Origin: Roseateles aquatilis | GTDB taxonomy: Bacteria; Pseudomonadota; Gammaproteobacteria; Burkholderiales; Burkholderiaceae_C | DNA length: 64,000 nt | Direction: 5' to 3' | Assembly (NCBI RefSeq): GCF_002205645.1 | Contig: NZ_NIOF01000001.1 | Coordinates: 1,116,001 to 1,180,000, forward strand | Shown here: piece by piece, positions 51,806 to 61,251 of the stretch | How the letters are laid out: each line of letters begins with the position of its first letter | Position numbering within the stretch: the first letter of the stretch is position 1 | Notes under the pieces: generated by a model | What the model was told of the DNA's origin: nothing | What the model saw: only the letters and a program-made list of their open reading frames with translations | Database searches by the model: none | Made by a program: the position numbers and the translations under genes

Positions 51806-52312
51806 ATGACTGAATCCGTCGACAAGCCCGCCCGTGGGCTGACGCGCAGCGCGCGCGAGATCGCCTTGATGACCATCGGCGTGACGCTGCCGGTGCTGGA
51901 GCGGGCGTACCGCGCCCGCGCGAACCTGGCGATGGCGCACCTGGGCATCTCGCAGGCGCTGGCCTGGCCGCTGGTGATGATCGGCCGCCAGGGCGACGGG
52001 CTGCGCCAGGGCGAGCTGGCGGCGCTGCTGGCCATCGAGGGCCCGTCGCTGACGCGATCGCTGGACCAGTTGATCACCGGCGGCTTCATCGAGCGCAACG
52101 AGGATCCCGACGATCGCCGCGCCAAGACGCTGCACCTGACGGCCCTGGGCGCGGACGTCTGCGAGCAGATCGAGGACACCCTGCGCGATCTGCGCAACGA
52201 GCTCTACCAGGGCATCCCCGACACGGACATCCAGGCCGCGCTGCGCGTCTTCGCCACGCTGGCCGAGCGCGTCGGCGCGCCCAAGCCGATCGTGCCGCCG
52301 CGGCGCCGATAG
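51806..52312 (+). CDS. MarR-family transcriptional regulator
   Basis: 168 residues. Winged HTH: GLRQGELAALLAIEGPSLTRSLDQLITGGFIERNEDPDDRRAKTLHLT, the DRR of the wing being typical. First gene of the operon marR-FUSC-DUF1656-HlyD-NodT, 28 bp before the FUSC gene. Homologues of this context repress aromatic-acid efflux and are released by the aromatic ligand; here inferred. Confidence 0.9.
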   Translation: MTESVDKPARGLTRSAREIALMTIGVTLPVLERAYRARANLAMAHLGISQALAWPLVMIGRQGDGLRQGELAALLAIEGPSLTRSLDQLITGGFIERNEDPDDRRAKTLHLTALGADVCEQIEDTLRDLRNELYQGIPDTDIQAALRVFATLAERVGAPKPIVPPRRR

Positions 52313-52340
52313 GACCGCCTTCCTCGGTACGACGCCTGCC

Positions 52341-54686
52341 ATGAAGTTCCCCAGCCTCCCCCGCCTGCCCGCCGCGATGCCCGCGCTCACCGCGCGGTGG
52401 TCATGGCCCGCGTTGCCGGCCCTGCCGGCGTTCCTGCGCCCCGGCTTCACCCGCGCCGAATGGCTCTTCTCGGTCAAGGCCTTCGCCGCCGCGATGCTGG
52501 CCGTCTTCCTGGCCAGCTGGGCCGGGCAACCGCGACCGTTCTGGGCGCTGATGACAGCCTACATCGTCGCCCACCCGATGGCCGGGGCGGTGCGCTCCAA
52601 GGGCCTGTTCCGTTTCGTCGGCACGCTGATCGGCAGTGCCGCGGCGGTGCTGATGGTGCCGCGCTTCGCCAACGCGCCGGAACTGCTGAGCCTGGCGCTC
52701 GCGCTGTGGGTCGCGGGTTGCCTGTGCCTGTCGCTGCGCGACCGCACGCCGCGCGCCTATGCCTTCATGCTGGCCGGCTACACCGCCGCGTTGATCGGCT
52801 TCCCGGCCGTGGACACGCCGTTGGGCATCTTCGACACCGCCGTGGCGCGCGTCGAGGAGATCGGCCTGGGCATCCTCTCGGCCACGCTGGTGCACAGCCT
52901 GGTGCTGCCCAACAGCCTGGCCGCGTCGGTGCTGGGCCTGCTGGACCGCACGCTGGCCGACACGCGCGCCTGGCTGACCGACATCGCCGCGCGCCGCGAC
53001 GGCGGCGCCGATCGTCGCCGCGTCGCTGGCGACATCACCCAGTTGCGCCTGCTGTCCATCCACATCCCCTTCGACACCAGCCACCTGCGCTGGACCGCCG
53101 ACGCGGTGCACGCGATGCAGGACCGCGTGGCCGCGCTCACGCCGCTGCTGGCGGGCGTCGAGGATCGGCTGCGGGCGCTGGAGGCGCACGGCGGGATTCC
53201 GGACGACGTGCGCGCGCTGCTGGCCCGCTTCGGGCCCTGGCTGAGCCTGCCGGCGGACCAGGCGCAGGCGGCGCTGCCGGAACTGCGCGCCGAGGTCGCA
53301 TCCCTGACCGGCGAGGCGCGCCGCCGGCAGCTCGCGGACGACCCTTGGGCCCGGCTGCTGCGTGTGGCGCTGGCCGAGCGTCTGGACGAGTTGCTCGACG
53401 GCTGGCTGCACTGCGTGCACCTGCGCGCCGACATCGACCAGGGCCTGGGCGGCGCGCCGATGACCGCCCGGCCGGCGCCCGTGCTCAGCGGCCCCAAGCT
53501 GCATCGGGACATGGGCATGGCGCTGTGGTCCGGCGCGGCCGCGCTGATCGCGATCCTGGTGTGCTGCGCGTTCTGGATCGTCACGGGCTGGCCGATGGGA
53601 TCGGCGGCCGCGATGATGGCCGCGATCTTCTGCTGCTTCTTCGCGGCGATGGACGACCCGGTGCCGGCCATCAACGGCTTCCTGACCTGGACGGTCTGGT
53701 CCATGCCGGTCGGCGCGCTCTACGTGCTGGTGCTGCTGCCCCTGGTGCGGGACATGTGGACGCTGATGGCCGTCTGCGCGCCAGTGTTCCTGATCCTGGG
53801 CGCCTATGTCGGCCGGCCGTCGACAGTGGGCGCGGCGCTGCCCTTCCTGTTCGGTGTGATGGGCACGCTGGCGATGCACGACACCGCGCAGGCGGACCTG
53901 ACGAGCTTCCTGAACTCGATGCTGGGGCAACTCGCCGGCGTCTTCGTCGCGGCGCGGGTGACGCGCCTGATGCGCTCGGTCGGAGCGGACTGGAGCGCCC
54001 GGCGCATCCAGCGCGCGACCTGGCGCGAGCTGATCGACCTGGCGCGCCTGCCCCGGTCCGCGAGCCGCGGTCAGGCCTACCTGCTGCGCATGCTGGACCG
54101 CATCTCGCTGCTGGCGCCGCGCGTGGCGCAGTCCGGCGGCGCGGTGCCGGGCGTGCCGACCGACGACGCGCTGCACGACCTGCGCGTCGGCGCGGACCTG
54201 GTCGCCCTGCAGGGCGTGCGCGCACGGCTGCCGGCGGTGCCGCTGCGGCCGCTGCTCGATGAACTCGCCGCCTGGCTGCGCCGCCGCATCGACGGCCGCC
54301 TGGACGCGCCGCCGGCCGCCTTGCTGGCGCGGCTGGACGACGCGCTGAACCGGCTCGTCGCCGCTTACCCGCCGCTGGCGCCGCTGCCGCCCGAGGCGCG
54401 TCCCGCCGCCAGCGCGCTGCTGGGCCTGCGTCGCAATCTGTTCCCGGATGCGCTCTCGGCGCGATTGTTCATCGCGGCCGATTCGTCCGATGACGACATG
54501 CATCCTGGCCACGTCGGCACCGTCGACGCCAGCGATGGCGATGGCGATGGCGATGGCGATGGCAATGGCAATGGCAATGGCGACGGCGACGACGGCACTG
54601 GCACTGGCGACGGCAATCACGTCCGCGCCGCTCCCTCCGAGGGCGGCGCGCCCCCTTTCTCTCTCAACGCGGAGACCCGGGCATGA
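52341..54686 (+). CDS. FUSC-family inner membrane efflux protein (AaeB-like)
   Basis: 781 residues. Two repeats of six membrane helices, each followed by a cytoplasmic helical stretch, the FUSC/AaeB plan: helices at about 40-190 (FSVKAFAAAMLAVFLASWAGQ, RPFWALMTAYIVAHPMAGAV) and about 395-545 (ALIAILVCCAFWIVTGWPMG). AaeB exports p-hydroxybenzoate and related acids as a metabolic relief valve. The last ~55 residues include a Gly/Asp/Asn repeat coded by a hexanucleotide array (see 54534). Overlaps the DUF1656 gene by ATGA. Confidence 0.88.
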   Translation: MKFPSLPRLPAAMPALTARWSWPALPALPAFLRPGFTRAEWLFSVKAFAAAMLAVFLASWAGQPRPFWALMTAYIVAHPMAGAVRSKGLFRFVGTLIGSAAAVLMVPRFANAPELLSLALALWVAGCLCLSLRDRTPRAYAFMLAGYTAALIGFPAVDTPLGIFDTAVARVEEIGLGILSATLVHSLVLPNSLAASVLGLLDRTLADTRAWLTDIAARRDGGADRRRVAGDITQLRLLSIHIPFDTSHLRWTADAVHAMQDRVAALTPLLAGVEDRLRALEAHGGIPDDVRALLARFGPWLSLPADQAQAALPELRAEVASLTGEARRRQLADDPWARLLRVALAERLDELLDGWLHCVHLRADIDQGLGGAPMTARPAPVLSGPKLHRDMGMALWSGAAALIAILVCCAFWIVTGWPMGSAAAMMAAIFCCFFAAMDDPVPAINGFLTWTVWSMPVGALYVLVLLPLVRDMWTLMAVCAPVFLILGAYVGRPSTVGAALPFLFGVMGTLAMHDTAQADLTSFLNSMLGQLAGVFVAARVTRLMRSVGADWSARRIQRATWRELIDLARLPRSASRGQAYLLRMLDRISLLAPRVAQSGGAVPGVPTDDALHDLRVGADLVALQGVRARLPAVPLRPLLDELAAWLRRRIDGRLDAPPAALLARLDDALNRLVAAYPPLAPLPPEARPAASALLGLRRNLFPDALSARLFIAADSSDDDMHPGHVGTVDASDGDGDGDGDGNGNGNGDGDDGTGTGDGNHVRAAPSEGGAPPFSLNAETRA
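54534..54593 (+). repeat. GATGGC hexanucleotide repeat inside the FUSC gene
   Basis: Five GATGGC, three AATGGC and one or two GACGGC-like units in tandem encode alternating Asp/Asn-Gly in the hydrophilic C-terminal tail. Because the unit is 6 bp, copy-number change would alter tail length without breaking the frame. Confidence 0.85.
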
Positions 54687-54901
54687 CCGGCGCACTGGAT
54701 TTCTTCGGGCTGTACCTGCCCTGGCTGATGCCGCTGGCCGGCGCCGCGCTGCTGGCGCTGGCGCTGGTGCGGCGCCTGCTGGCGTGGGCCGGCGCCTACC
54801 GCTGGATCTGGCACCCGGCGCTGTTCGACATGGCCATGTATGTGCTGCTGCTGTGGACGCTGAGCGCCGTGTCTCCAATGATTTTTCTCTCCAGGACCTG
54901 A
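54683..54901 (+). CDS. DUF1656 (AaeX-like) small membrane protein
   Basis: 72 residues with two membrane helices (LYLPWLMPLAGAALLALALV and AMYVLLLWTLSAVSP), the usual DUF1656 plan. Always found between the FUSC and HlyD genes of aromatic efflux operons; exact role unknown. Start fixed by ATGA overlap with the FUSC gene, and 4 bp separate it from the HlyD gene. Confidence 0.9.
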   Translation: MTGALDFFGLYLPWLMPLAGAALLALALVRRLLAWAGAYRWIWHPALFDMAMYVLLLWTLSAVSPMIFLSRT

Positions 54902-54905
54902 CGAC

Positions 54906-55904
54906 ATGATGTCCTCCGCCTCCCCCTTCACCTGGCGCCGCGCGGCGTCGATCCTGGTGACGCTGCTCGCGGTCGCCGCCGCCCTGTGGGCGGCGCTGCG
55001 CCTGTGGGACCGCTACGAGCTCCAGCCCTGGACCCGTGACGGCCGCGTGCGCGCCAACGTCGTGCAGATCGCACCGGACGTCTCCGGCCTGGTCACCGCG
55101 GTGCCGGTGCAGGACAACCAGCAGGTCGCCGCCGGAGCGCTGCTGTTCGAGGTCGACCGCGCCCGCTACGAGCTCACGCTGCGCCAGGCGCAGGCCCAGC
55201 TGTCGGCCCAGAAGGTCGCGCTGGCGCAGGCGCTGCGCGAGGCCGACCGCAACAGCGGCCTGGGCAGCCTGGTCTCGCAGGAAGCCCGCGAGCAGACCTG
55301 CAGCCGCGCCGACCAGGCCCGCGCCGCCGTCGCGCAGGCGGAGGTCGCCGTCGACTCGGCCAGGCTGAACCTGGCGCGCGCCGAGATCCGCGCGCCGTCG
55401 TCCGGCACCATCACCAACTTCGACCTGCGCCAGGGCGCCTACGCCACCGCCGGCCATCCGGTGCTGGCGCTGGTGGACGCGCAGTCGCTCTACGTCGAGG
55501 GCTATTTCGAGGAAACCAAGCTGCCCCGCATCCACGTCGGCGATCCGGTCGAGATCCAGCCGATGGGCGCGAGCCACGCCTTGCGCGGCCACGTCGAGAG
55601 CTTCTCCGCCGGCATCGCCGACCGCGACCGCAGCACCAGCGCCAACCTGCTGCCGAGCGTGAATCCCAGCTTCAACTGGGTCCGGCTGCCGCAGCGCGTG
55701 CCGGTGCGGGTCAAGCTGGATCCGCTGCCGCCCGGCGAGCGGCTGGTGGCCGGACAGACGGTGACGGTGCAGGTGCTCCCGGCATCGACGACGGCAACGG
55801 CCCAGACAACGGCGACCGCCGCGCCCGCCAAGACGCAGGCCGAGGCGCCCGTCGCATCAGCGCCGCGACACGCGCAGCAGACGCCGTCGGCGAAGCGGGG
55901 TTGA
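54906..55904 (+). CDS. HlyD/AaeA-family periplasmic adaptor
   Basis: 332-residue membrane fusion protein joining the FUSC pump to the outer membrane channel. N-terminal anchor helix (about 13-36), then the barrel/lipoyl segment RDGRVRANVVQIAPDVSGLV, a coiled-coil hairpin (about 85-160), ARAEIRAPSSGTITNFDLRQG and GYFEETKLPRIHVGDPVEI. The C-terminal 45 residues are Ala/Thr-rich and poorly conserved in appearance. Second ATG one codon later is equally possible. Confidence 0.9.
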   Translation: MMSSASPFTWRRAASILVTLLAVAAALWAALRLWDRYELQPWTRDGRVRANVVQIAPDVSGLVTAVPVQDNQQVAAGALLFEVDRARYELTLRQAQAQLSAQKVALAQALREADRNSGLGSLVSQEAREQTCSRADQARAAVAQAEVAVDSARLNLARAEIRAPSSGTITNFDLRQGAYATAGHPVLALVDAQSLYVEGYFEETKLPRIHVGDPVEIQPMGASHALRGHVESFSAGIADRDRSTSANLLPSVNPSFNWVRLPQRVPVRVKLDPLPPGERLVAGQTVTVQVLPASTTATAQTTATAAPAKTQAEAPVASAPRHAQQTPSAKRG

Positions 55905-55908
55905 GGCC

Positions 55909-57447
55909 ATGACATCGCGCCGCCCTGCCCTCATGCGCGCCGATCGACGCGGTCCGTCCCTCGCGCTCGTCACCGTAGCCGCGGCCCTGGCCGCGTTCCT
56001 GGCCGGATGCTCGACCGCGCCCAAGGGTCCGAACTATCAGGTGCCCGAGGACGCCGTCGCGCTGAAGCCGCGCGCCGCCCAGTCCTTCGCCGAGCAGCAG
56101 CGCGCCGCCAGCGATGCCGGCGCCGACGCGCCCGCCGCGCCCTTCAACGCCGAGCCGCTGCCGCCGCACTGGTGGCGGCTGTTCCAGGACTCGCGCCTGG
56201 ACGCGTTGATCGAGAAGGCGCTGATCCACAACACCGACCTGCGCCAGGCGGCCGCGAACCTCGAACGGGTCCAGGCCCTCGAGTCCGAGGTCGCGGGCGG
56301 CGAGAAGCCGTCCGTCAGCGTCAACGGCGGCCCCAGCTACGGCCACCCGTCCGGCCTGTCGATGCTGAAGAAGGACTACGTGCCGCCGGACACCTACCGG
56401 TACAGCGCCGGCGTGGGGCTGTCCTATCAACTGGACCTGTTCGGCCAGATCCGCCGCGCGATCGAGTCCTCGCACGCCAGCACCGAGGCCGCCGCCGCGG
56501 CGCTCGACCTGGTGAAGGTCACCGTCGCCGCCGGCACCACGCGCGCCTATGCCGAGGCCTGCGCGACGGGTCAGCGGCTCGATGCCGCCAGGCAGTCGGT
56601 CGAGCTGCAGCGCCAGGCGCTCGGCCTGACGGAGCAGCTGCAGCGCGCCGGCCGCGTCGGCGAGATCGATGCCGCCCGAGCCCGCAGCCAGCTGGGGCAA
56701 TTGCAGGCCGCGTTGCCGCCGCTGCTGGCGCAGCGCCAATCGGCGCTGTACCGGCTCGCGACGCTGACCGGCGACCTGCCCGAGGACTTCCCGCGCGAGC
56801 TGGCCGAATGCCATGTCGCGCCGCGCGTGGCCGGCGCGATTCCGGTGGGCGATGGCGCGGCGCTGCTGCGTCGCCGCCCCGACATCCGCCAGGCCGAGCG
56901 CGAGCTGCACGCCGCGACCGCGCGCATCGGCGTGGCGATCGCGGACCGCTATCCGAAGATCTCGCTGGGGCTGTCGGCGGGGTCCGCGGGCACGCTGGCG
57001 GGCTTCGGGCGCAGCGACACGCTGAGCTGGAGCCTGGGCCCGCTGATCTCGTGGACGCTGCCCAACAACGGCGTCGCCGATGCCCGCATCGCGCAGGCGC
57101 AAGCCGGCACCCGCCAGGCCGCCGCGCGCTTCGACGGCGTCGTGCTGAACGCGCTGCGCGAGACGGAGACGGCGCTCAACCAGTACGCCCGCGAGCTGGA
57201 TCGCCGCGCGGCGCTGCAGTCCTCGCGCGACGAGGCGTCCATCGTGGCCGGCCAGGCGCGGCGCCTGTACCAGGGCGGCAAGGTCGGCTACCTGGACGCG
57301 CTGGACGCCGAACGCGCGCTGGCGACGAGCGACGCCGCGCTGGCCGCCTCGGAGGCCGCATTGATCGACGAGCAGGTGCAGCTGTTCCTGGCGCTCGGCG
57401 GCGGCTGGGAGCCGGTCGCCCCGCCGGTGGCGAACGCGGGACGCTGA
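55909..57447 (+). CDS. NodT-family outer membrane efflux lipoprotein
   Basis: 512 residues. Lipobox LAGC near residue 32, then the TolC-type trimeric channel fold with two repeats: PLPPHWWRLFQDSRLDALIEKALIHNTDLRQAAAN, and a second half with LLRRRPDIRQAERELHAATARIGVAIADRYPKISL. The NodT/OprM class matches its use with an HlyD-FUSC pump. It starts 4 bp after the adaptor gene and is the last gene of the operon, followed by a hairpin at 57551. Confidence 0.92.
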   Translation: MTSRRPALMRADRRGPSLALVTVAAALAAFLAGCSTAPKGPNYQVPEDAVALKPRAAQSFAEQQRAASDAGADAPAAPFNAEPLPPHWWRLFQDSRLDALIEKALIHNTDLRQAAANLERVQALESEVAGGEKPSVSVNGGPSYGHPSGLSMLKKDYVPPDTYRYSAGVGLSYQLDLFGQIRRAIESSHASTEAAAAALDLVKVTVAAGTTRAYAEACATGQRLDAARQSVELQRQALGLTEQLQRAGRVGEIDAARARSQLGQLQAALPPLLAQRQSALYRLATLTGDLPEDFPRELAECHVAPRVAGAIPVGDGAALLRRRPDIRQAERELHAATARIGVAIADRYPKISLGLSAGSAGTLAGFGRSDTLSWSLGPLISWTLPNNGVADARIAQAQAGTRQAAARFDGVVLNALRETETALNQYARELDRRAALQSSRDEASIVAGQARRLYQGGKVGYLDALDAERALATSDAALAASEAALIDEQVQLFLALGGGWEPVAPPVANAGR

Positions 57448-57550
57448 GCTGGCATGTGCCGTCGGGTCGCGCGGCACGGCACGGCGCGTTGTGACAGGCC
57501 GCGGCCGGCCCCTGCGCCAGGCAACGCCCGGCGATGCGACGCACCAAGGA

Positions 57551-57580
57551 CAACGACCCCTCGCGGGGCCGTTGCTTCTT
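57551..57580 (+). terminator. Terminator of the efflux operon
   Basis: CAACGACCCC-TCGC-GGGGCCGTTG with one internal mismatch, followed by CTTCTTCTG, about 100 bp past the stop. The gap to the convergent gene (57448-57668) holds nothing else recognisable. Confidence 0.75.
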
Positions 57581-57668
57581 CTGCTGGTGGTTCTCCCGCC
57601 GGTGACGGATCACCGGCCGCCGGGCGGACCGGGATCAAGCCCGATCGCGCCCGGCGCTCCTCTCGTCG

Positions 57669-60140
57669 TCAGGGGTAGCTGATCGTCAGCTTGTAGCTGG
57701 CGGTCGCGCTGGAGCCGCTGTACGACTGGACCTTGATGTACACGGTCTGCGGCGTGGCGCCGTTCTGGTACGTCAGCGACTCGGTGCTGCCGGCGGCTTC
57801 CGAGCGGGCCAGGCCGGCGCCGTTGGACTTCACCAGGTAGAGGTCGTAGTCGATGTTGGCATCGGTCGGACCGGTCATGTCGACGCGCAGGCGCTGGTTG
57901 GCGGCCAGGTCGACCTTGAAGAAGTCCTTGTCGCTGTCGGTGCTGATGAAGCCCGTGATCGAGGTCCGGTCGCCGATGGCGTTGGCGGTCGAGATCGCGT
58001 TGTTGGGCTCCACCTCGTCGGCGGCGTTGACGACGTTGTTGACGGTGAAGGTCACCGGCTGCGACGTCGCGGTGTTGCCGGCCGCGTCATAGGCCTTGGC
58101 GACCATGATGTGGCTGCCGTTGGCCAGTTGGACCGAGTTGACGCTCAGCGTGTACGGCGCGGTCGCGACGATGTCCTTCAGCACGCCGTCCAGCCAGAAC
58201 TCCACCTTGGTCACGCCGACGTTGTCGCTGGCGTTGGCCGAGAAGGTGATGTTGCCGCTGGTGCCGGAGACGGCCGCGGTGACGGTCGGCGGCACGGTGT
58301 CGCCGCCGCTGACGCCCTGGTTGACCCAGATCGGCGCGGACCACAGCACCTTGCCGTCGTCCTGCGTGACCTTGGCGTAGTAGAAGTGCTTGCCGTTGGC
58401 CGGCGTGATCGTGGCCGTCGGGCTGGTGCCCAGCAGCGTGACCGTGCCGTTGCGGCCCGGCACGCCTTCCCAGATCTCCGTCGCCACCACGGTGCGGCCG
58501 TTGGTGTTGTAGAAGCCGACGTTCATGGACAGCGCGCCGGCGTTGTCGAAGCGCTCGCCCATGATCTTGCCGTTGGCGCTGAAGATCAGTTGCGAGTTCT
58601 TGTCCATCGTCGCGAAGACGCGGCGCGCCTTCAGCGCGTCGACCATCGCGGCCTTGCTCAGGGGCGTGCCGGTGGGGATCAGGACGCCGGTGCGGTTGGT
58701 GTAGGACGCACCCCAGTTGGCGCAGTGGTTGTCCTGGTTGGTGGCCGGGGCGACGTGGAAGCCGCGCTCCAGCAGCTTCTTCCAGGAGCCTTCGTACGAG
58801 CTGCGCGAGGACTCGGTCTCGGTCGTGTTGGACGAGAACGCGGAGGTGTTCATCACCTCGGACATCACCATCACCTCGTCGCCGTCGGCGCTGTAGGCCA
58901 TGTCGGTGCCGTTGATGATGAACTGGCCGCTGCTGTCCGGATGGTTGAACTGGCCGATCAGGCCCTGTGCGCGCATCACCGAGTACAGCGTCGCGTAGTC
59001 GCTCTTGGCGATGTAGCGATCACCGAAGAGCTCGTTCTGCGCGTTGTATTCCCACGAGAACAGCTCGTTGCTGTTGAAGATGTTCAGGTGGCCGCCGTTG
59101 CTGATGACGCCCCACTCCATGCCGTAGACGGCCAGGAAGCCGGGGTTGGCCGCGCTGAAGTCCGACGCGATCTGCAGGCCGCGCTGGTAGCGGGCCTTGG
59201 CCGCGGTGGCGCTGCCGCTGGTGTTGGTGCCGGACGAGCCGTCGAAGTAGTGGTTGTGGTCGGTGTTGGCGAAGATGTCCAGGCCCGCGTTCTTCGCGTA
59301 CGGGAAGGCCGCGTCGGGGCCGTAGGCACCGCTTTGCGCCGGCTGGGACGAGTTGCAGCTGCCGATGGCGCCGCCGCCGTCCGAGTCGTTGGTCTGGCCG
59401 TGGAAGCTGCCGTAGTAGACGGTGTAGGGCCAGGCACCCGCGCCGGCCGAGGCGGACTGCGCGCGCACGCGCTGGTCGGCCTCGCCGGACGCGCCCATCG
59501 CCAGCGGGCGCAGCGTGCCCATGGTGATCTTGGCGGGCTTGCCGATGGCGAAGTTCCAGCTCTGCTCGACGGCGTGGCCGCGGCTGTCGTCGGCGGTCTG
59601 CGCGGCCAGGAGTTCGTCGAACTGGGCGTCCGTGCCCGAGCCCTTCAGCACGGTCGAGGCCGAGGCGGTCACGGCGACCAGGGTCGCGGTGTAGACGCCG
59701 TCCGCCAGGCCGCTGTCGCCGCGGCCGGCCCAGCTCAGGGGCACGCTCTTCACGTCGCCGGCGTACTTCTCGACGCCGGTCCAGCGCTTGAGCAGGGCGC
59801 CGCTCGGGCTGCGCAGCTCGACGCGGTAGGCCAGCAGCGTGCCGGCGGGCGCGCCGACGTAGTCCATGTGGACGGTGAAGTTGCGGGCGCCGGTGGTCTC
59901 GGCGCCGTTGAACGGCACGTCCAGGGCGGCGTCGAATTCGTGGTGGTCCGGGTACTTGGCGGACGGGTCGGCGGCCAGCGCGCCGGCGCGCTCGTCGGCG
60001 GCGGTCTGTTGCGACTGGGCCTTGTTATCGCCGGAGAGGCCGCCGCCGCAGGCGGACAGCACCACGACCATGGCGCTCAGCGTGGTGACGCGCAGCACGG
60101 CGCCGCCGGTGAGCGGGAAGAGGGAGCGGAAGGGGCTCAT
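57669..60140 (-). CDS. PHP-type metallohydrolase lipoprotein with Ig-like and PPC domains
   Basis: 823 residues. Lipobox LSAC near residue 31. A beta-rich region (60-215) is followed by a PHP/CehA-like metal site (about 240-560): YYGSFHGQTNDSDG, DIFANTDHNHYF, YGMEWGVISNGGHLN, IGQFNHPDSSGQF and ATNQDNHCANWG, with many His/Asp metal ligands. Then an Ig-like domain (DTVPPTVTAAVSGT..., about 620-705) and a C-terminal pre-peptidase (PPC) domain starting VEPNNAISTANAI. Exposed on the cell surface or periplasm. CehA/McbA relatives cleave esters or phosphoesters; the substrate here is unknown. Lies 100 bp downstream of a PEP-CTERM gene in the same direction. Confidence 0.8.
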   Translation of the reverse strand: MSPFRSLFPLTGGAVLRVTTLSAMVVVLSACGGGLSGDNKAQSQQTAADERAGALAADPSAKYPDHHEFDAALDVPFNGAETTGARNFTVHMDYVGAPAGTLLAYRVELRSPSGALLKRWTGVEKYAGDVKSVPLSWAGRGDSGLADGVYTATLVAVTASASTVLKGSGTDAQFDELLAAQTADDSRGHAVEQSWNFAIGKPAKITMGTLRPLAMGASGEADQRVRAQSASAGAGAWPYTVYYGSFHGQTNDSDGGGAIGSCNSSQPAQSGAYGPDAAFPYAKNAGLDIFANTDHNHYFDGSSGTNTSGSATAAKARYQRGLQIASDFSAANPGFLAVYGMEWGVISNGGHLNIFNSNELFSWEYNAQNELFGDRYIAKSDYATLYSVMRAQGLIGQFNHPDSSGQFIINGTDMAYSADGDEVMVMSEVMNTSAFSSNTTETESSRSSYEGSWKKLLERGFHVAPATNQDNHCANWGASYTNRTGVLIPTGTPLSKAAMVDALKARRVFATMDKNSQLIFSANGKIMGERFDNAGALSMNVGFYNTNGRTVVATEIWEGVPGRNGTVTLLGTSPTATITPANGKHFYYAKVTQDDGKVLWSAPIWVNQGVSGGDTVPPTVTAAVSGTSGNITFSANASDNVGVTKVEFWLDGVLKDIVATAPYTLSVNSVQLANGSHIMVAKAYDAAGNTATSQPVTFTVNNVVNAADEVEPNNAISTANAIGDRTSITGFISTDSDKDFFKVDLAANQRLRVDMTGPTDANIDYDLYLVKSNGAGLARSEAAGSTESLTYQNGATPQTVYIKVQSYSGSSATASYKLTISYP

Positions 60141-60240
60141 GAGAGGCTCGCTTTGGCGCGCGGGGCGCGCCGGTGGAATCGGGGGGCGGAGACGCCGTGG
60201 GCGCCCCCGGGGAGCTCCGGACGGAGCGGAACGTGGACGC

Positions 60241-60939
60241 TCAGGCCTGCTTGCGGTTGCGGCGCACCAGGGCCATCACGCCCAGGCCTGCCAGCAGCAG
60301 CGCCAGGGACTCGGGTTCCGGCACGGCGGCGGCGACGATCTCGGTGCCGGAGAAGGTCACCATGTCGTAGCGGATCGTGCCGGCGGCGCCGTAGCTGCCG
60401 CTGCCCGTGGCGGCGTAGGCACTGGTGCCGGGGGCGAACATGCTGACCAGTTGCACCGCGAACGACTCGTTGTTGGCGACGCCGGCGATGTTGGAGAAGT
60501 CGAACGTCAGGCCGTTCACGAAGACGCTGTCGCGCAGCATGCGGAAGGTGGTGGCCTGCAGCCAGTTGTCACCGTCGATGGTGTACAGCAGGGCGGTCCA
60601 GGCCGACGCGGTGGCGCTGTTGCGCTGGTCGAAGGTCAGGACGATGTTTTCGTAGGCGGTGGTGTCAACCGAGAACTGCACGCCGCGGGTCATGTTGCCG
60701 GTGCCCTGGGTGCCGTAGCCGGCGGTGTTCAGCGCCTGGCCGGTGCCGTTGCGGTCGGACGAGCCGGCCTGGCTGACGAAGGTCGTCGTCACGCCGTTGA
60801 GCGTCTCGAAGAACGCGCCGTTCATGCTCGACGTGTGCTTGGTGCTGCCCTTGTTGAAGTCCCAGAGCGCCACGGTGTCGGCGTACGCGCTGGAGGCGAG
60901 GAAGGCCGCGGCGGCCAGCAATGCAGGTTTGAATTTCAT
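60241..60939 (-). CDS. PEP-CTERM sorting-domain exported protein
   Basis: 232 residues: signal peptide (MKFKPALLAAAAFLASSAYA), a beta-rich mature domain (starting VALWDFNKGST, then FDQRNSATASAWTALLYTIDG), and a PEP-CTERM tail VPEPESLALLLAGLGVMALV followed by RRNRKQA. PEP-CTERM proteins are processed by exosortase and linked to exopolysaccharide or biofilm matrix; no exosortase gene is in the window. Start at 60939 fits the signal peptide; the upstream continuation of this frame is rejected. Probably co-transcribed with the PHP lipoprotein gene. Confidence 0.88.
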   Translation of the reverse strand: MKFKPALLAAAAFLASSAYADTVALWDFNKGSTKHTSSMNGAFFETLNGVTTTFVSQAGSSDRNGTGQALNTAGYGTQGTGNMTRGVQFSVDTTAYENIVLTFDQRNSATASAWTALLYTIDGDNWLQATTFRMLRDSVFVNGLTFDFSNIAGVANNESFAVQLVSMFAPGTSAYAATGSGSYGAAGTIRYDMVTFSGTEIVAAAVPEPESLALLLAGLGVMALVRRNRKQA

Positions 60940-60967
60940 GGGGGCTCGGCTGTCAATAGTTAAAACG

Positions 60968-60985
60968 AACGTTTGCGCAAACGTT
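60968..60985. promoter_or_regulatory. 18-bp palindrome, LacI-type operator candidate
   Basis: Perfect palindrome AACGTTTGCGCAAACGTT located 29-46 bp upstream of the PEP-CTERM start, in an AT-rich part of the 312-bp gap 60940-61251. The form (paired AACGTT around a central GC) resembles operators of LacI-family sugar regulators. The rest of the gap has only a hairpin CCCCCTCG-TT-CGAGGGGG at 61115-61132. Confidence 0.65.
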
Positions 60986-61251
60986 TCCGGCAAAACTTTG
61001 TCAGAAGTTGCGTGAATTTGTGGGCTTGACTTCGCCCTCGTTAGGAACGCGCGAAGCGTAGGGTTGCTTCGTGACAAGCAGGTTGCGGGGAAGCCCGAAC
61101 TTCGGGATCTTCTGCCCCCTCGTTCGAGGGGGACGATGCGGGGCGGCCCCATGCGGGCGGTGCCGAAGGGGGGGATGTGCCGGTCCGCGATGCGGGCTGC
61201 ACCGGGGAAGTGGGGATGCCGGGACAGCGCCGGGCGAGCGCCCGGCCAGGT

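Noticed and set aside
54534-54593. Phase-variable frameshift switch
   Set aside because: The repeat unit is 6 bp, so gain or loss keeps the reading frame; only tail length would change.
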